Of a stretch of DNA of 13,489 bases, positions 7,010-13,489 are shown piece by piece. Numbering within the stretch: position 1 is the first letter of the stretch; each line of letters starts with the position of its first letter. The DNA is from Limisphaerales bacterium. GTDB taxonomy: Bacteria > Verrucomicrobiota > Verrucomicrobiia > Limisphaerales > UBA11358. The DNA is taken from contig DAIDJC010000057.1 in NCBI GenBank assembly GCA_027451565.1, positions 1-13,489 of the forward strand, read 5' to 3'. Under the pieces are notes generated by a model that saw nothing but the letters and a program-made list of their open reading frames with translations, ran no database searches and had not been told where the DNA came from. The position numbers were made by a program, and so were the translations under genes.

Positions 7010-9429
7010 GCGTTGGGCACCAGTTCCTGCAGGCGATGGCGGATTTCACTCAGGCGCGGAGGTTTGGCCAGGACGGCATCCACGGGCTGGTTTTTGTCCT
7101 CACTGATGAAATCACCCCAGCCGGTGAGCATGAACACCGGCAGGTCCGGGTATTCCTTTTTCAACGCTTGGGCCACCTCGCGCCCATCCATGTGCGGCAT
7201 TCCCAGGTCCGTGATGACCACGTCAAATGGCTTTCCATGCGAACGGGCTTTTTCAAATGCCCCTATCCCCAACTCGCCGCTCTCGGCCGTCTCCACATCG
7301 TGCCCGTCATGTTGAAGCATTTCCTGCATCAGCCTCCGAATGGTGGTCTCATCGTCAATACACAGGATGCGCAGGGGGGAGGGTTTGGCGGAGGATTCCA
7401 TCCGGGGAGCCGATTGGGAGGGTTTTTTCGACAGGGGAAAAAGGAGTCGCATGGTGGTACCCCGGCCTGGGGCGCTATCCACATCAATATGTCCTTCATG
7501 CCTTTCCATGATGCCGTAAACCATCGCCAGCCCCAGTCCGGTTCCTCGCTTGCCCTTGGTTGAGAAAAATGGTTCCAGGCAACGTTTGCGGGTGGATTCA
7601 TCCATGCCTATCCCCGTGTCGGATACCTCCAGTATCACCCTGTCAGACCCCATTCGTGTGCGTACATGCAAGCTTCCGCCCGAAGGCATGGCATCCACGG
7701 CGTTTAACAACAGGTTGGTGAGGGCCTCGCGCACCTCGCTTTGGATGCCGCAAATCATGGGCAGATCCTGCGCCAGGTCTTTATCCATTTCAATCATCAC
7801 CCCGCGCCGTTGGGGCAGGTCGCGCCATTTGGGACGGGTCATGTCCACCACCTGGTTCACCACGCCATTCAAATCCAGTGGCATGAGGGCCTCATCCTCG
7901 TGGCGGAGCCGGTAAAATTCCTTCAAGCCCGCAACGATGTGGGAAATATCCTCCCCGGCGGTCTTGATATAGCTTAAATATTTTCTGCCGTCAGCGCTCA
8001 GGGCTGTTTCCATTCGCAACAAAAGGTCGGAGAAACCCACGATGGGCGACAGGGCGTTGTTGATGTCATGGGCTATGCCGCTGGCCATTTGGCCCAGAGC
8101 CTTGAGGCGCTCGTGCTGCATCACCGTTTGCTGGGTCTGGTGCAGTTCCTGGTAGGCGGTTTGCAAATCCTGGTAAAGTTGGGCCTGACGCACGGCCAGA
8201 GCCACATGCGTGCTCAGGCTTTGCAGAAATTCAAGGTCTCCCGAATTGAATCCATTCCGCTCTTTTCGCAGGAATAAAAGCAACCCCAGCAGCCGGCCAT
8301 CCAGGTGCAAAGGAACTGCCAGCAGCGATTGGTTTCCCGCCTCCGCCAATGCCCTGGCCAAAGGCGCCGGACTGGCCGTCACATCGGCCAGGTAAACGGT
8401 CTCGCCATTCAGGCAGGGGTCAAAAGGCGAGTCTGCCCATTCCATTCCTGCCAGGATGGGGACATGGCGGGGCAGTTCCGCGGATTTCACATCGCACGCC
8501 ATTTGTTTCAAGCGCCCGGATCCCTCCGCATACCAGTAGGCGCTGCTGAAATCCATGGGCAGGTTCACCGCCAGTTTCTGCAACACCACCAGCACGATGC
8601 TCTCGGCATGTTGCCGCGCAGCCACGGCCATGGTGATTTGGTTGAGCAGGCTGATTCGGTCCAATTGTTGCTGAAGGTCTGCCGTGCGTTCTGCCACTCG
8701 GCGCTCCAGCATCTCATTCGCGCCATTCAATGCCCGGTCCCGCTCCTGGATTTGCGCCAGCATCTCATTGAATCCTTCCACCAAATCCCCCATCTCATCG
8801 TCTGCCTGTCTCACCGCCCTCACGGAATAGTTTTTGGCCGTGGTCACACCCTGCATGGTATGGATCAAATGCGACACGGACCGCAGAATGTAGCGCTGCA
8901 GCCTGGAGGCGAGCAGATAGGCGGTCATCAGGGATCCGCATACAAAAACCAGGATGATCATGGCATAACGGGACATCATGGCATGCAGCGCCCTCAGGTC
9001 CGAACACACGTACAGGGTGCCCACCTGTTGTCCATTGAGCCAGATCGGTTCAAAGCCGGTCAGCAGGTGCTGCGAATATTTCCACCCTTCCACGCCAGGA
9101 TGTTGAGGCAGGATGTTCGCAGGCGCCTGCAGGGTCGTGTAGCTGGCAAATCGAGTGCCATTGGTGTAAATGCACGCTGCCAGCATTCCCTGTTTTTGGG
9201 CCGCCATGTCACGCAGGTTTTCCCTTGCGGTTAACGGGTCATTGTAGGCAATGGCCGCCGTGGTCTCATTACCCACTATTTGGGCCAGGCTGGAAAGATC
9301 CGCCTGCATCCCGTCCCTGAAGGAAAAATAAGCCACCAAATAAAATGAAACCGCAGCCATCAAAAGCGCCGTAAGGCTGCTGATGATGGCAGCCATGAGC
9401 AATTTGTGCTTGAGCGATCTCAATATCAT
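6994..9429 (-). CDS. hybrid sensor histidine kinase: CHASE8-HAMP-GAF-HisKA-HATPase-REC
   Basis: The product has 811 residues from the ATG at 9429. The longer frame from 9519 is rejected because it runs into the yfiR-like gene. Two membrane helices (about 10-34 and 155-175) bracket a periplasmic CHASE8-like sensor (TTAAIAYNDPLTARENL). Then come HAMP (175-228), a coiled coil, GAF (270-415), HisKA with phospho-acceptor His454 (GIAHDINNALSPI), and the ATPase with Asn576, DTGIGM (604-609), FFSTK and GTGLGL (629-634). A C-terminal receiver has Asp692-Asp693, phospho-acceptor Asp741, Thr769 and Lys789. All catalytic residues are present, so autophosphorylation and intramolecular transfer are expected. 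No HPt or DNA-binding domain is fused or adjacent, so the output is unknown. It is the last gene of the operon, 4 bp after the YfiR-like gene. CHASE8 is the module YfiR restrains in YfiN, which suggests that the upstream protein controls this kinase. Confidence 0.93.
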   Translation of the reverse strand: MILRSLKHKLLMAAIISSLTALLMAAVSFYLVAYFSFRDGMQADLSSLAQIVGNETTAAIAYNDPLTARENLRDMAAQKQGMLAACIYTNGTRFASYTTLQAPANILPQHPGVEGWKYSQHLLTGFEPIWLNGQQVGTLYVCSDLRALHAMMSRYAMIILVFVCGSLMTAYLLASRLQRYILRSVSHLIHTMQGVTTAKNYSVRAVRQADDEMGDLVEGFNEMLAQIQERDRALNGANEMLERRVAERTADLQQQLDRISLLNQITMAVAARQHAESIVLVVLQKLAVNLPMDFSSAYWYAEGSGRLKQMACDVKSAELPRHVPILAGMEWADSPFDPCLNGETVYLADVTASPAPLARALAEAGNQSLLAVPLHLDGRLLGLLLFLRKERNGFNSGDLEFLQSLSTHVALAVRQAQLYQDLQTAYQELHQTQQTVMQHERLKALGQMASGIAHDINNALSPIVGFSDLLLRMETALSADGRKYLSYIKTAGEDISHIVAGLKEFYRLRHEDEALMPLDLNGVVNQVVDMTRPKWRDLPQRRGVMIEMDKDLAQDLPMICGIQSEVREALTNLLLNAVDAMPSGGSLHVRTRMGSDRVILEVSDTGIGMDESTRKRCLEPFFSTKGKRGTGLGLAMVYGIMERHEGHIDVDSAPGRGTTMRLLFPLSKKPSQSAPRMESSAKPSPLRILCIDDETTIRRLMQEMLQHDGHDVETAESGELGIGAFEKARSHGKPFDVVITDLGMPHMDGREVAQALKKEYPDLPVFMLTGWGDFISEDKNQPVDAVLAKPPRLSEIRHRLQELVPNAQAKS

Positions 9430-9433
9430 GCTT

Positions 9434-10024
9434 TCAAGGGCTTGGTGGCATGGCCAGCGATAATAGCTTGGAACTGACCTCCAAACCCGCCTGGTCTGCC
9501 GCAACGCGGTTGATGGCAAACCGGATATGGTCCTGTACTTTCACAAAATTAATGATCAATCCCGTCTGCTTGAAATGGGCCAGGTTCTCCGAAACGGTCA
9601 GAACATGCGCCCCATCCAGGGCGGCGGCCATGCCAGGCCAATCCCCCGCATCCGGGTGGCTGATAAACAGCACTTGGCATGCCTTCGCCTCGCTCAGCGA
9701 TTTGACCTCCTTGAAAACCAGTGGATGACCGCCTATTGCCTTGCCAGTAATCAACTTTTGCAAATGGTCCTGGAAGACATTCCCGCCCCAAACCCCGATG
9801 ACCAATGGCGAATGGATATCGGCAAAGGTCTTGGCCGGCCAGGTGACGAATTTGCCAAAGTTATACAAAAAAGCCGCCTTGATGTCATACTCGGATGCCC
9901 CCGGGCCAATGGCCCCCAAAACATCAAACACCAGCAGGCAGCACAAAGCCACCCGGACCAAGCTTCCGGATGGCTTCGATGGCTTGGATCGCACTCGATG
10001 CGGCTGATTGCGAAGAGTTGCCAT
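9434..10024 (-). CDS. YfiR-like periplasmic protein (DUF4154)
   Basis: The 196-residue product starts at the ATG at 10024, two bases after the receptor stop codon; the longer frame from 10183 only reads through the receptor gene. A basic N-terminus and a hydrophobic stretch (24-40) form a signal peptide, probably cut near Ala43. The mature part has both YfiR signatures: IKAAFLYNFGKFVTWP (48-63) and RFAINRVAADQAGLEVSSKL (168-187). In Pseudomonas, YfiR binds the periplasmic part of the diguanylate cyclase YfiN and represses it. Here the following gene is a CHASE8 histidine kinase, so a similar restraint of that kinase is inferred. The mature protein contains one cysteine (Cys116), so it lacks the disulfides described for Pseudomonas YfiR. 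No ribosome binding site is visible, which fits translational coupling to the receptor gene. Confidence 0.88.
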   Translation of the reverse strand: MATLRNQPHRVRSKPSKPSGSLVRVALCCLLVFDVLGAIGPGASEYDIKAAFLYNFGKFVTWPAKTFADIHSPLVIGVWGGNVFQDHLQKLITGKAIGGHPLVFKEVKSLSEAKACQVLFISHPDAGDWPGMAAALDGAHVLTVSENLAHFKQTGLIINFVKVQDHIRFAINRVAADQAGLEVSSKLLSLAMPPSP

Positions 10025-10026
10025 GG

Positions 10027-12072
10027 TTAAAATTGGTAAGTTACCTTGAGGTACACGCTCCTGGGAATTTGGGTGATCTGTCCCGCCTGGGTGTTGATGT
10101 AGGTGGGGCCAAATTCGGCGTGTTGATTGTGCAACAAATTCTGTCCCACCAAGGCCACCTCCAGATGCGGGTTCACCTGCCAAGCCAGACGGGAATCCAT
10201 TTCCACATAACTATTGATGTTGAAATAGGACAGTCGGTCCACATACCGAAGTGTCGTGTCAAAATGGATCCCACGCGGCAGGACCATGGATGATCCCAGT
10301 GAGACCTGGTTTTCCGGGCTTGTTCCCTCGATTTGGGCGATGGCCAAACCATCCAAGGGGTTGTTGTAAGCCGACCTGGATTGAAGATTGTATTTCAGCA
10401 GGGAATAGGAGGGGGTCCATTTCCACCACGGAGTCATGCTCCAGGTGGCCGAAACTTCCATCCCATAGGTTTCCCCGTAAAGGTCGTTGGCCCCATACCA
10501 TTGGCCGGGTTGAGTGGGCGAGGCCTCAATGCTCCCCAGATGGGTGTAGTCGTCGTAAAAGGCCGAAAGATCAAGGGAAAGAGTGTCGCTGGGCAGGCTC
10601 CGGTAGCCCGCCTCATAGGCCACCATGTCCTCGGAAGTGTAGGAGGCGGATCCATTCAGCGTCACGGGGAAACCCTCCGGATGCAAAAGCATGATGGATT
10701 CATCTGCGCGGGAGGGTATGCGCACCGCCTTTGAGATGGATCCCCAAAAAGTCTGGCGCGGGGTGGGGGTCCACAATAGCCGCACACTTGGTTCCTCATC
10801 AAAACCGGTGTAGTCGTTGTGCTCCAATTTGGTGCCAAAAGTCAGGCTCAATTGATCTGGAACCAGGGTTAATTGATCCTGAATGTAGGCGCTGTAAAAA
10901 TTCAAGGTGGCATTGGCCGGGTTAAAACTGATGTCCGGGCTGTTCACTTCCATGTCCCGGTTGATGCGATAGCCCAGGCCCCAATCCACCTGGTTGCGGT
11001 TTCCAAGGGTGAATTCATTTTTAAATTCCAGGTCAAAGGTGTGCAGTTGTTCGGCAAAAACCCAGGGTGCATTGCGTTGATTGTAATCGTAGTAGGCTTG
11101 AAAACTGAAATGGGCAGTGTCCGAGATTTCATGCCTCCATTTGCCCAGCACGTCAGCGCCTGCTATTCTCATGAGTTCGGTGTTGGTGGAAGTGGGGCTG
11201 ACCGGCCCGGTGGTCACCCCGAAAACCTGGTTGATCCATCCCGCGTAGCCGGAGCCTTGCAGCATCACTTTGTTGTCGCCGGTTGGCACCCAGTCGGTTC
11301 TAAAACCACCCCGCGCCGTCTGCCAGGAATCATTCGCCCCGCTACCATCCGGATAGACCGAGGCGTCATGATTTTCATAGGTGCCATACACCCGGTAGGA
11401 AAGGTTGCTCCCAGCCATTCCGCCGTAGCGCACGTTGGCAAATCCCTGTTCCTGGTTGCCGCCGCCCCCCGAGGCCAACAGGCCTTGTGTGTCCGCGGAG
11501 TTTTTGGTGACCACATTGATCACGCCGTTCATGGCGTTTGCCCCCCATAAGGTCGCCCCCGGTCCCCGCACCACTTCGATTTGATCCACATCTTCCATCA
11601 TCGTTCCTTGGGCATCCCAGAAAACCCCCGAGTACAAGGGTGTGTACAAATCCCGCCCGTCTTGAAGTACCAGCAGCTTGTTGGCAAAAATATCGTTGAA
11701 ACCCCGCGCGCTCACCGCCCACTGGCTGGCGTCCACCTGCGCCACATCCAATCCCGGCACCAAACGCAATGCCTCAGGAAAATTCATCGCCCCAGACTGC
11801 GAAATCTGCTGCTGCGTGATCACAGATACCGCTGCCGGCGTCCGTGAAACCGATTCTTCCGGTCCCAGTATGGACACGTTGACCTGCATGAGCTGGCTTA
11901 TATCCATGTCAGCCAACTGGGACAATTGATTGGTGCCTTGGGAGGATGTGTCTTCCGCTCGAACCTTTGCCGTGAATAATCCCGCCAAAATAAGATAAAG
12001 AAGGAAAGTTCGGGCAGGTATCCAATGTGCCCGAAAGAACCACAAATTTTGTTTCAGGTTATCCGATTGCAT
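10027..12072 (-). CDS. TonB-dependent outer-membrane receptor
   Basis: The 681-residue product has a signal peptide (hydrophobic 22-34, likely cut after VRA at 37-39). A short segment follows (DMDISQLMQVNV, 56-66) where a TonB box would lie. The plug domain covers about 75-190, with TPAAVSVIT, GAMNFPEALRLVPGLDV, WAVSARGFN, NKLLVLQDGR and VRGPGATLWGANAMNGVINV. The rest (200-681) is a 22-strand-type beta barrel ending in YLKVTYQF, with the terminal Phe needed for outer-membrane insertion. There is no N-terminal STN signalling domain, so it cannot signal in the FecA manner. The plug resembles siderophore/colicin-type receptors, but the ligand cannot be told from sequence. It is the first gene of a tight operon with the YfiR-like protein (2-bp gap) and the hybrid kinase. 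This suggests that transport or ligand binding is coupled to signalling. Confidence 0.93.
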   Translation of the reverse strand: MQSDNLKQNLWFFRAHWIPARTFLLYLILAGLFTAKVRAEDTSSQGTNQLSQLADMDISQLMQVNVSILGPEESVSRTPAAVSVITQQQISQSGAMNFPEALRLVPGLDVAQVDASQWAVSARGFNDIFANKLLVLQDGRDLYTPLYSGVFWDAQGTMMEDVDQIEVVRGPGATLWGANAMNGVINVVTKNSADTQGLLASGGGGNQEQGFANVRYGGMAGSNLSYRVYGTYENHDASVYPDGSGANDSWQTARGGFRTDWVPTGDNKVMLQGSGYAGWINQVFGVTTGPVSPTSTNTELMRIAGADVLGKWRHEISDTAHFSFQAYYDYNQRNAPWVFAEQLHTFDLEFKNEFTLGNRNQVDWGLGYRINRDMEVNSPDISFNPANATLNFYSAYIQDQLTLVPDQLSLTFGTKLEHNDYTGFDEEPSVRLLWTPTPRQTFWGSISKAVRIPSRADESIMLLHPEGFPVTLNGSASYTSEDMVAYEAGYRSLPSDTLSLDLSAFYDDYTHLGSIEASPTQPGQWYGANDLYGETYGMEVSATWSMTPWWKWTPSYSLLKYNLQSRSAYNNPLDGLAIAQIEGTSPENQVSLGSSMVLPRGIHFDTTLRYVDRLSYFNINSYVEMDSRLAWQVNPHLEVALVGQNLLHNQHAEFGPTYINTQAGQITQIPRSVYLKVTYQF

Positions 12073-12389
12073 GAATTCAAGAAACCGATGTCAGACCGTA
12101 GCATTTTCAATGCTCAATCATGCTGAGGGGTGGTTTTGGGCCTTTTTTATGAAAAATTTGTAACCAAGGACAAAATCAATCGGTTACGAAGACATCAATG
12201 CACAAAAACGTGACACTTGAAGACCTTGGTTGGACTAAGAAAGGTGCCCGCGTAAGGGGAGTTTTTTTGGCGTTGGGTAAGGCGGGCTTAAAAATGGATC
12301 TGCCATGACAGGCCCAAGCCGTTTCTGACATCCCGACAAAATTGATTTTCAAGCCAATGGATACGAAGCTGTCCGAAATTGTTTTGCGG
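12073..12389 (-). promoter_or_regulatory. intergenic region upstream of the receptor-yfiR-kinase operon, with inverted repeats
   Basis: These 317 bp hold no convincing gene in any frame. Read on the minus strand, a weak promoter-like pair is TTGTCC (12173-12168) and CATAAA (12151-12146), with a 16-bp spacer. An inverted repeat TTTGTAACC (12157-12165) / GGTTACGAA (12182-12190), eight of nine positions complementary, overlaps this pair and could be an operator. A longer-range repeat AACCAAGG (12162-12169) / CCTTGGTT (12224-12231) and a small hairpin AGCATT-3-AATGCT (12100-12114) near the start codon are also present. I saw no cobalamin-riboswitch core and no strong terminator for the upstream recombinase gene. 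Regulatory roles are inferred. Confidence 0.35.
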
Positions 12390-13325
12390 TCAGGTTGGGC
12401 TGGAATGGGCGCGCGGGTGAAATTGGCGGTGTACCTCCCTCAGCCGGGTTGAAGCCACATGGGTGTAAACCTGGGTGGTGCCAATGCTGGCATGCCCAAG
12501 TAATTCCTGAATGACCCTCAGGTCGGCTCCATGTTCCAGCAGGTGCGTGGCAAAACTGTGCCTTAGCATGTGCGGGGTGATGTTTCTCTCAATACCGCTG
12601 CGATGAGCGCGTTTTTTAATGCGCAGCCACAAGGTGACGGTGGCAAAACCGGAACCGCGCCGGTTCAAAAACACAAATCCACCCGTCCCGGCCCGTGCCA
12701 GTTTTGGCCTCCCCGATTCCAGGTATTTGCCCAGGGCTTGAATTGCGGCTTGACCCATCGGCACCACGCGTTCCTTGTTGCCCTTGCCAATGACGGTCAG
12801 GAACCCTGCTTCCGATTGCAATTGCTCCAATCGCAAGTGACAAAGTTCTGAAAGCCGCAGGCCGCTGGCATAAGCCAGCTCCAATACCGCCTGGTCGCAC
12901 AGGGTGTCCGGGGTTTCCACGCCTTCCTTTCGGAGAAGCCGGTCCACCTCATCGGAGGTCAGCGCCTTGGGCAGGCGTTTCCAGCGGCGCGGCAGGGTCA
13001 GGTGCTCGGCCACGTTGACCGGCAGGATTTTTTCCTGCTCCGCATACCGGTAAAACGCGCGCAATGCCGCAACTTCCAGGTAAACGCTTTCACCGCTCAA
13101 CCTGCGGATGCCCGCGCCGCTGCCTGATTTCACGGCGCGATTTCTTTCATCCTGCAAAAAACTGGAGAGATGGCTGAATGCAACCTCACGCCAGTCGGTC
13201 AGTTTTTGGGCGGCAGCCCAGCCAATGAACTGGCTCAGGATGGAGGAATAAGTCTTGACCGTGTGCGGCGATTGGCCGCACTCAAGGCGCAGGTATTGCA
13301 AAAAATCTTCAACCAATGCTTGCAT
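12390..13325 (-). CDS. xerD: site-specific tyrosine recombinase, XerD type
   Basis: From the ATG at 13325 the protein has 311 residues, close to the roughly 300 of XerC/XerD. This start is preferred over 13442: a GAAAGG motif lies 4 bases upstream, the typical Xer opening (VEDFLQYLRLE...S.HTVKTY) begins at once, and the longer frame would overlap bioD. The N-terminal SAM-like core-binding domain covers about 1-95 and the catalytic domain about 115-300. All catalytic residues are visible: Arg157 (ASGLRLSE), Lys181 (GKGNKER), His252 and Arg255 (HMLRH), His278 (LLGHAS) and nucleophile Tyr287 (TQVYTH). Xer enzymes resolve chromosome dimers at dif during division. The XerD rather than XerC assignment rests on general resemblance and is less certain. 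No att-like repeats or phage genes are nearby, so a housekeeping role is likely. Confidence 0.9.
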   Translation of the reverse strand: MQALVEDFLQYLRLECGQSPHTVKTYSSILSQFIGWAAAQKLTDWREVAFSHLSSFLQDERNRAVKSGSGAGIRRLSGESVYLEVAALRAFYRYAEQEKILPVNVAEHLTLPRRWKRLPKALTSDEVDRLLRKEGVETPDTLCDQAVLELAYASGLRLSELCHLRLEQLQSEAGFLTVIGKGNKERVVPMGQAAIQALGKYLESGRPKLARAGTGGFVFLNRRGSGFATVTLWLRIKKRAHRSGIERNITPHMLRHSFATHLLEHGADLRVIQELLGHASIGTTQVYTHVASTRLREVHRQFHPRAHSSPT

Positions 13326-13432
13326 CGAACCTTTCAGCTTTCCAGTTGTCCGCGTTTTTCCTTCCTGGTGCAAGCCGGATTTTGCCCGGTTTGTGTGGCC
13401 AAGCCCATGGAATTCGGTTTTGATGATCGGGC

Positions 13433-13489
13433 ATGGCAGCATCCATTTTCATCACCGGCACGGATACCGGGGTGGGCAAGACCGTTTTA
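13433..13489 (+). CDS. bioD: dethiobiotin synthetase, N-terminal fragment (runs off the window)
   Basis: Only the first 19 codons are present. They start with MAASIFITGTDTGVGKT, whose GTDTGVGKT (residues 9-17) is the very characteristic Walker A loop of BioD. BioD is the ATP-dependent enzyme that closes the ureido ring of dethiobiotin from 7,8-diaminopelargonate and CO2 in biotin synthesis. The gene is divergent from xerD across 107 bp. No clear ribosome binding site is seen. Related P-loop proteins such as CobQ/CbiA cannot be excluded from so short a fragment, but the match to BioD is close. Confidence 0.8.
   Translation, partial: MAASIFITGTDTGVGKTVL

Noticed and set aside
8305..9234. 309-residue open frame on the plus strand
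   Set aside because: It lies fully antisense to the hybrid kinase, whose domains are unmistakable. Its translation is rich in His, Gln and Arg and shows no known domain.
9430..9519. 30-residue N-terminal extension of the hybrid kinase
   Set aside because: It overlaps the YfiR-like gene; the ATG at 9429 places the first membrane helix normally.
10025..10183. 53-residue N-terminal extension of the YfiR-like frame
   Set aside because: It reads antigenically through the receptor's 3' end in another frame and would bury the signal peptide inside the protein.
10873..11550. 225-residue open frame on the plus strand
   Set aside because: It is antisense to the TonB receptor barrel and plug; no recognisable domain, and a typical shadow frame.
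12073..12389. Cobalamin riboswitch upstream of the TonB receptor
   Set aside because: I looked for the conserved B12-box core on the minus strand and did not find it.
12390..13325. Recombinase as a sign of an integrated mobile element
   Set aside because: Length and motifs fit a housekeeping Xer protein next to bioD; no flanking repeats, tRNA or phage genes are visible.
13326..13442. 39-residue N-terminal extension of the XerD frame
   Set aside because: It would overlap the bioD start, lacks Xer-like sequence, and a good start with a ribosome binding site exists at 13325.

Overview
The window most likely comes from a Gram-negative bacterium of the Verrucomicrobiota (perhaps the Pedosphaera/Limisphaerales side). 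This is inference from gene style. It carries an ECF sigma factor paired with a membrane Ser/Thr kinase that has a TPR-like tail. It also carries a large secreted arabinofuranosidase-like enzyme ending in the 'FFRLR' type tail common in verrucomicrobial exported proteins. Outer-membrane genes (TonB-dependent receptor) rule out a Gram-positive. Shine-Dalgarno sites are weak or absent before several genes. No RNA genes, CRISPR arrays, insertion sequences or phage genes were found.

Left part, plus strand (1-7009): a possible 3' end of an unknown gene (1-63); an ECF sigma factor (135-692) whose start codon lies directly after a perfect inverted repeat enclosing a TATAAT box; a transmembrane Ser/Thr kinase (768-2963); a signal-peptide-bearing multidomain GH127/GH146-type glycoside hydrolase (3030-6521); and a small Dabb-domain protein (6653-7009). 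The sigma factor and kinase form a recognised type of pair in which phosphorylation may replace an anti-sigma factor. The hydrolase follows only 66 bp after the kinase and may be co-transcribed.

Middle part, minus strand (6994-12072): a three-gene operon read right to left, TonB-dependent receptor, then a YfiR-like periplasmic protein, then a CHASE8-HAMP-GAF-HisKA-HATPase-REC hybrid histidine kinase. The gaps are 2 and 4 bp. YfiR and CHASE8 belong to the YfiBNR c-di-GMP system, but here the CHASE8 module sits on a histidine kinase rather than on a diguanylate cyclase. This suggests an outer-membrane-to-cytoplasm signalling relay and is the most interesting item in the window. A 317-bp intergenic region with inverted repeats precedes the operon.

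Right end: a XerD-type tyrosine recombinase (12390-13325, minus) and, divergent from it across 107 bp, the first 19 codons of bioD (13433 to the window edge). These look like ordinary chromosomal housekeeping genes.
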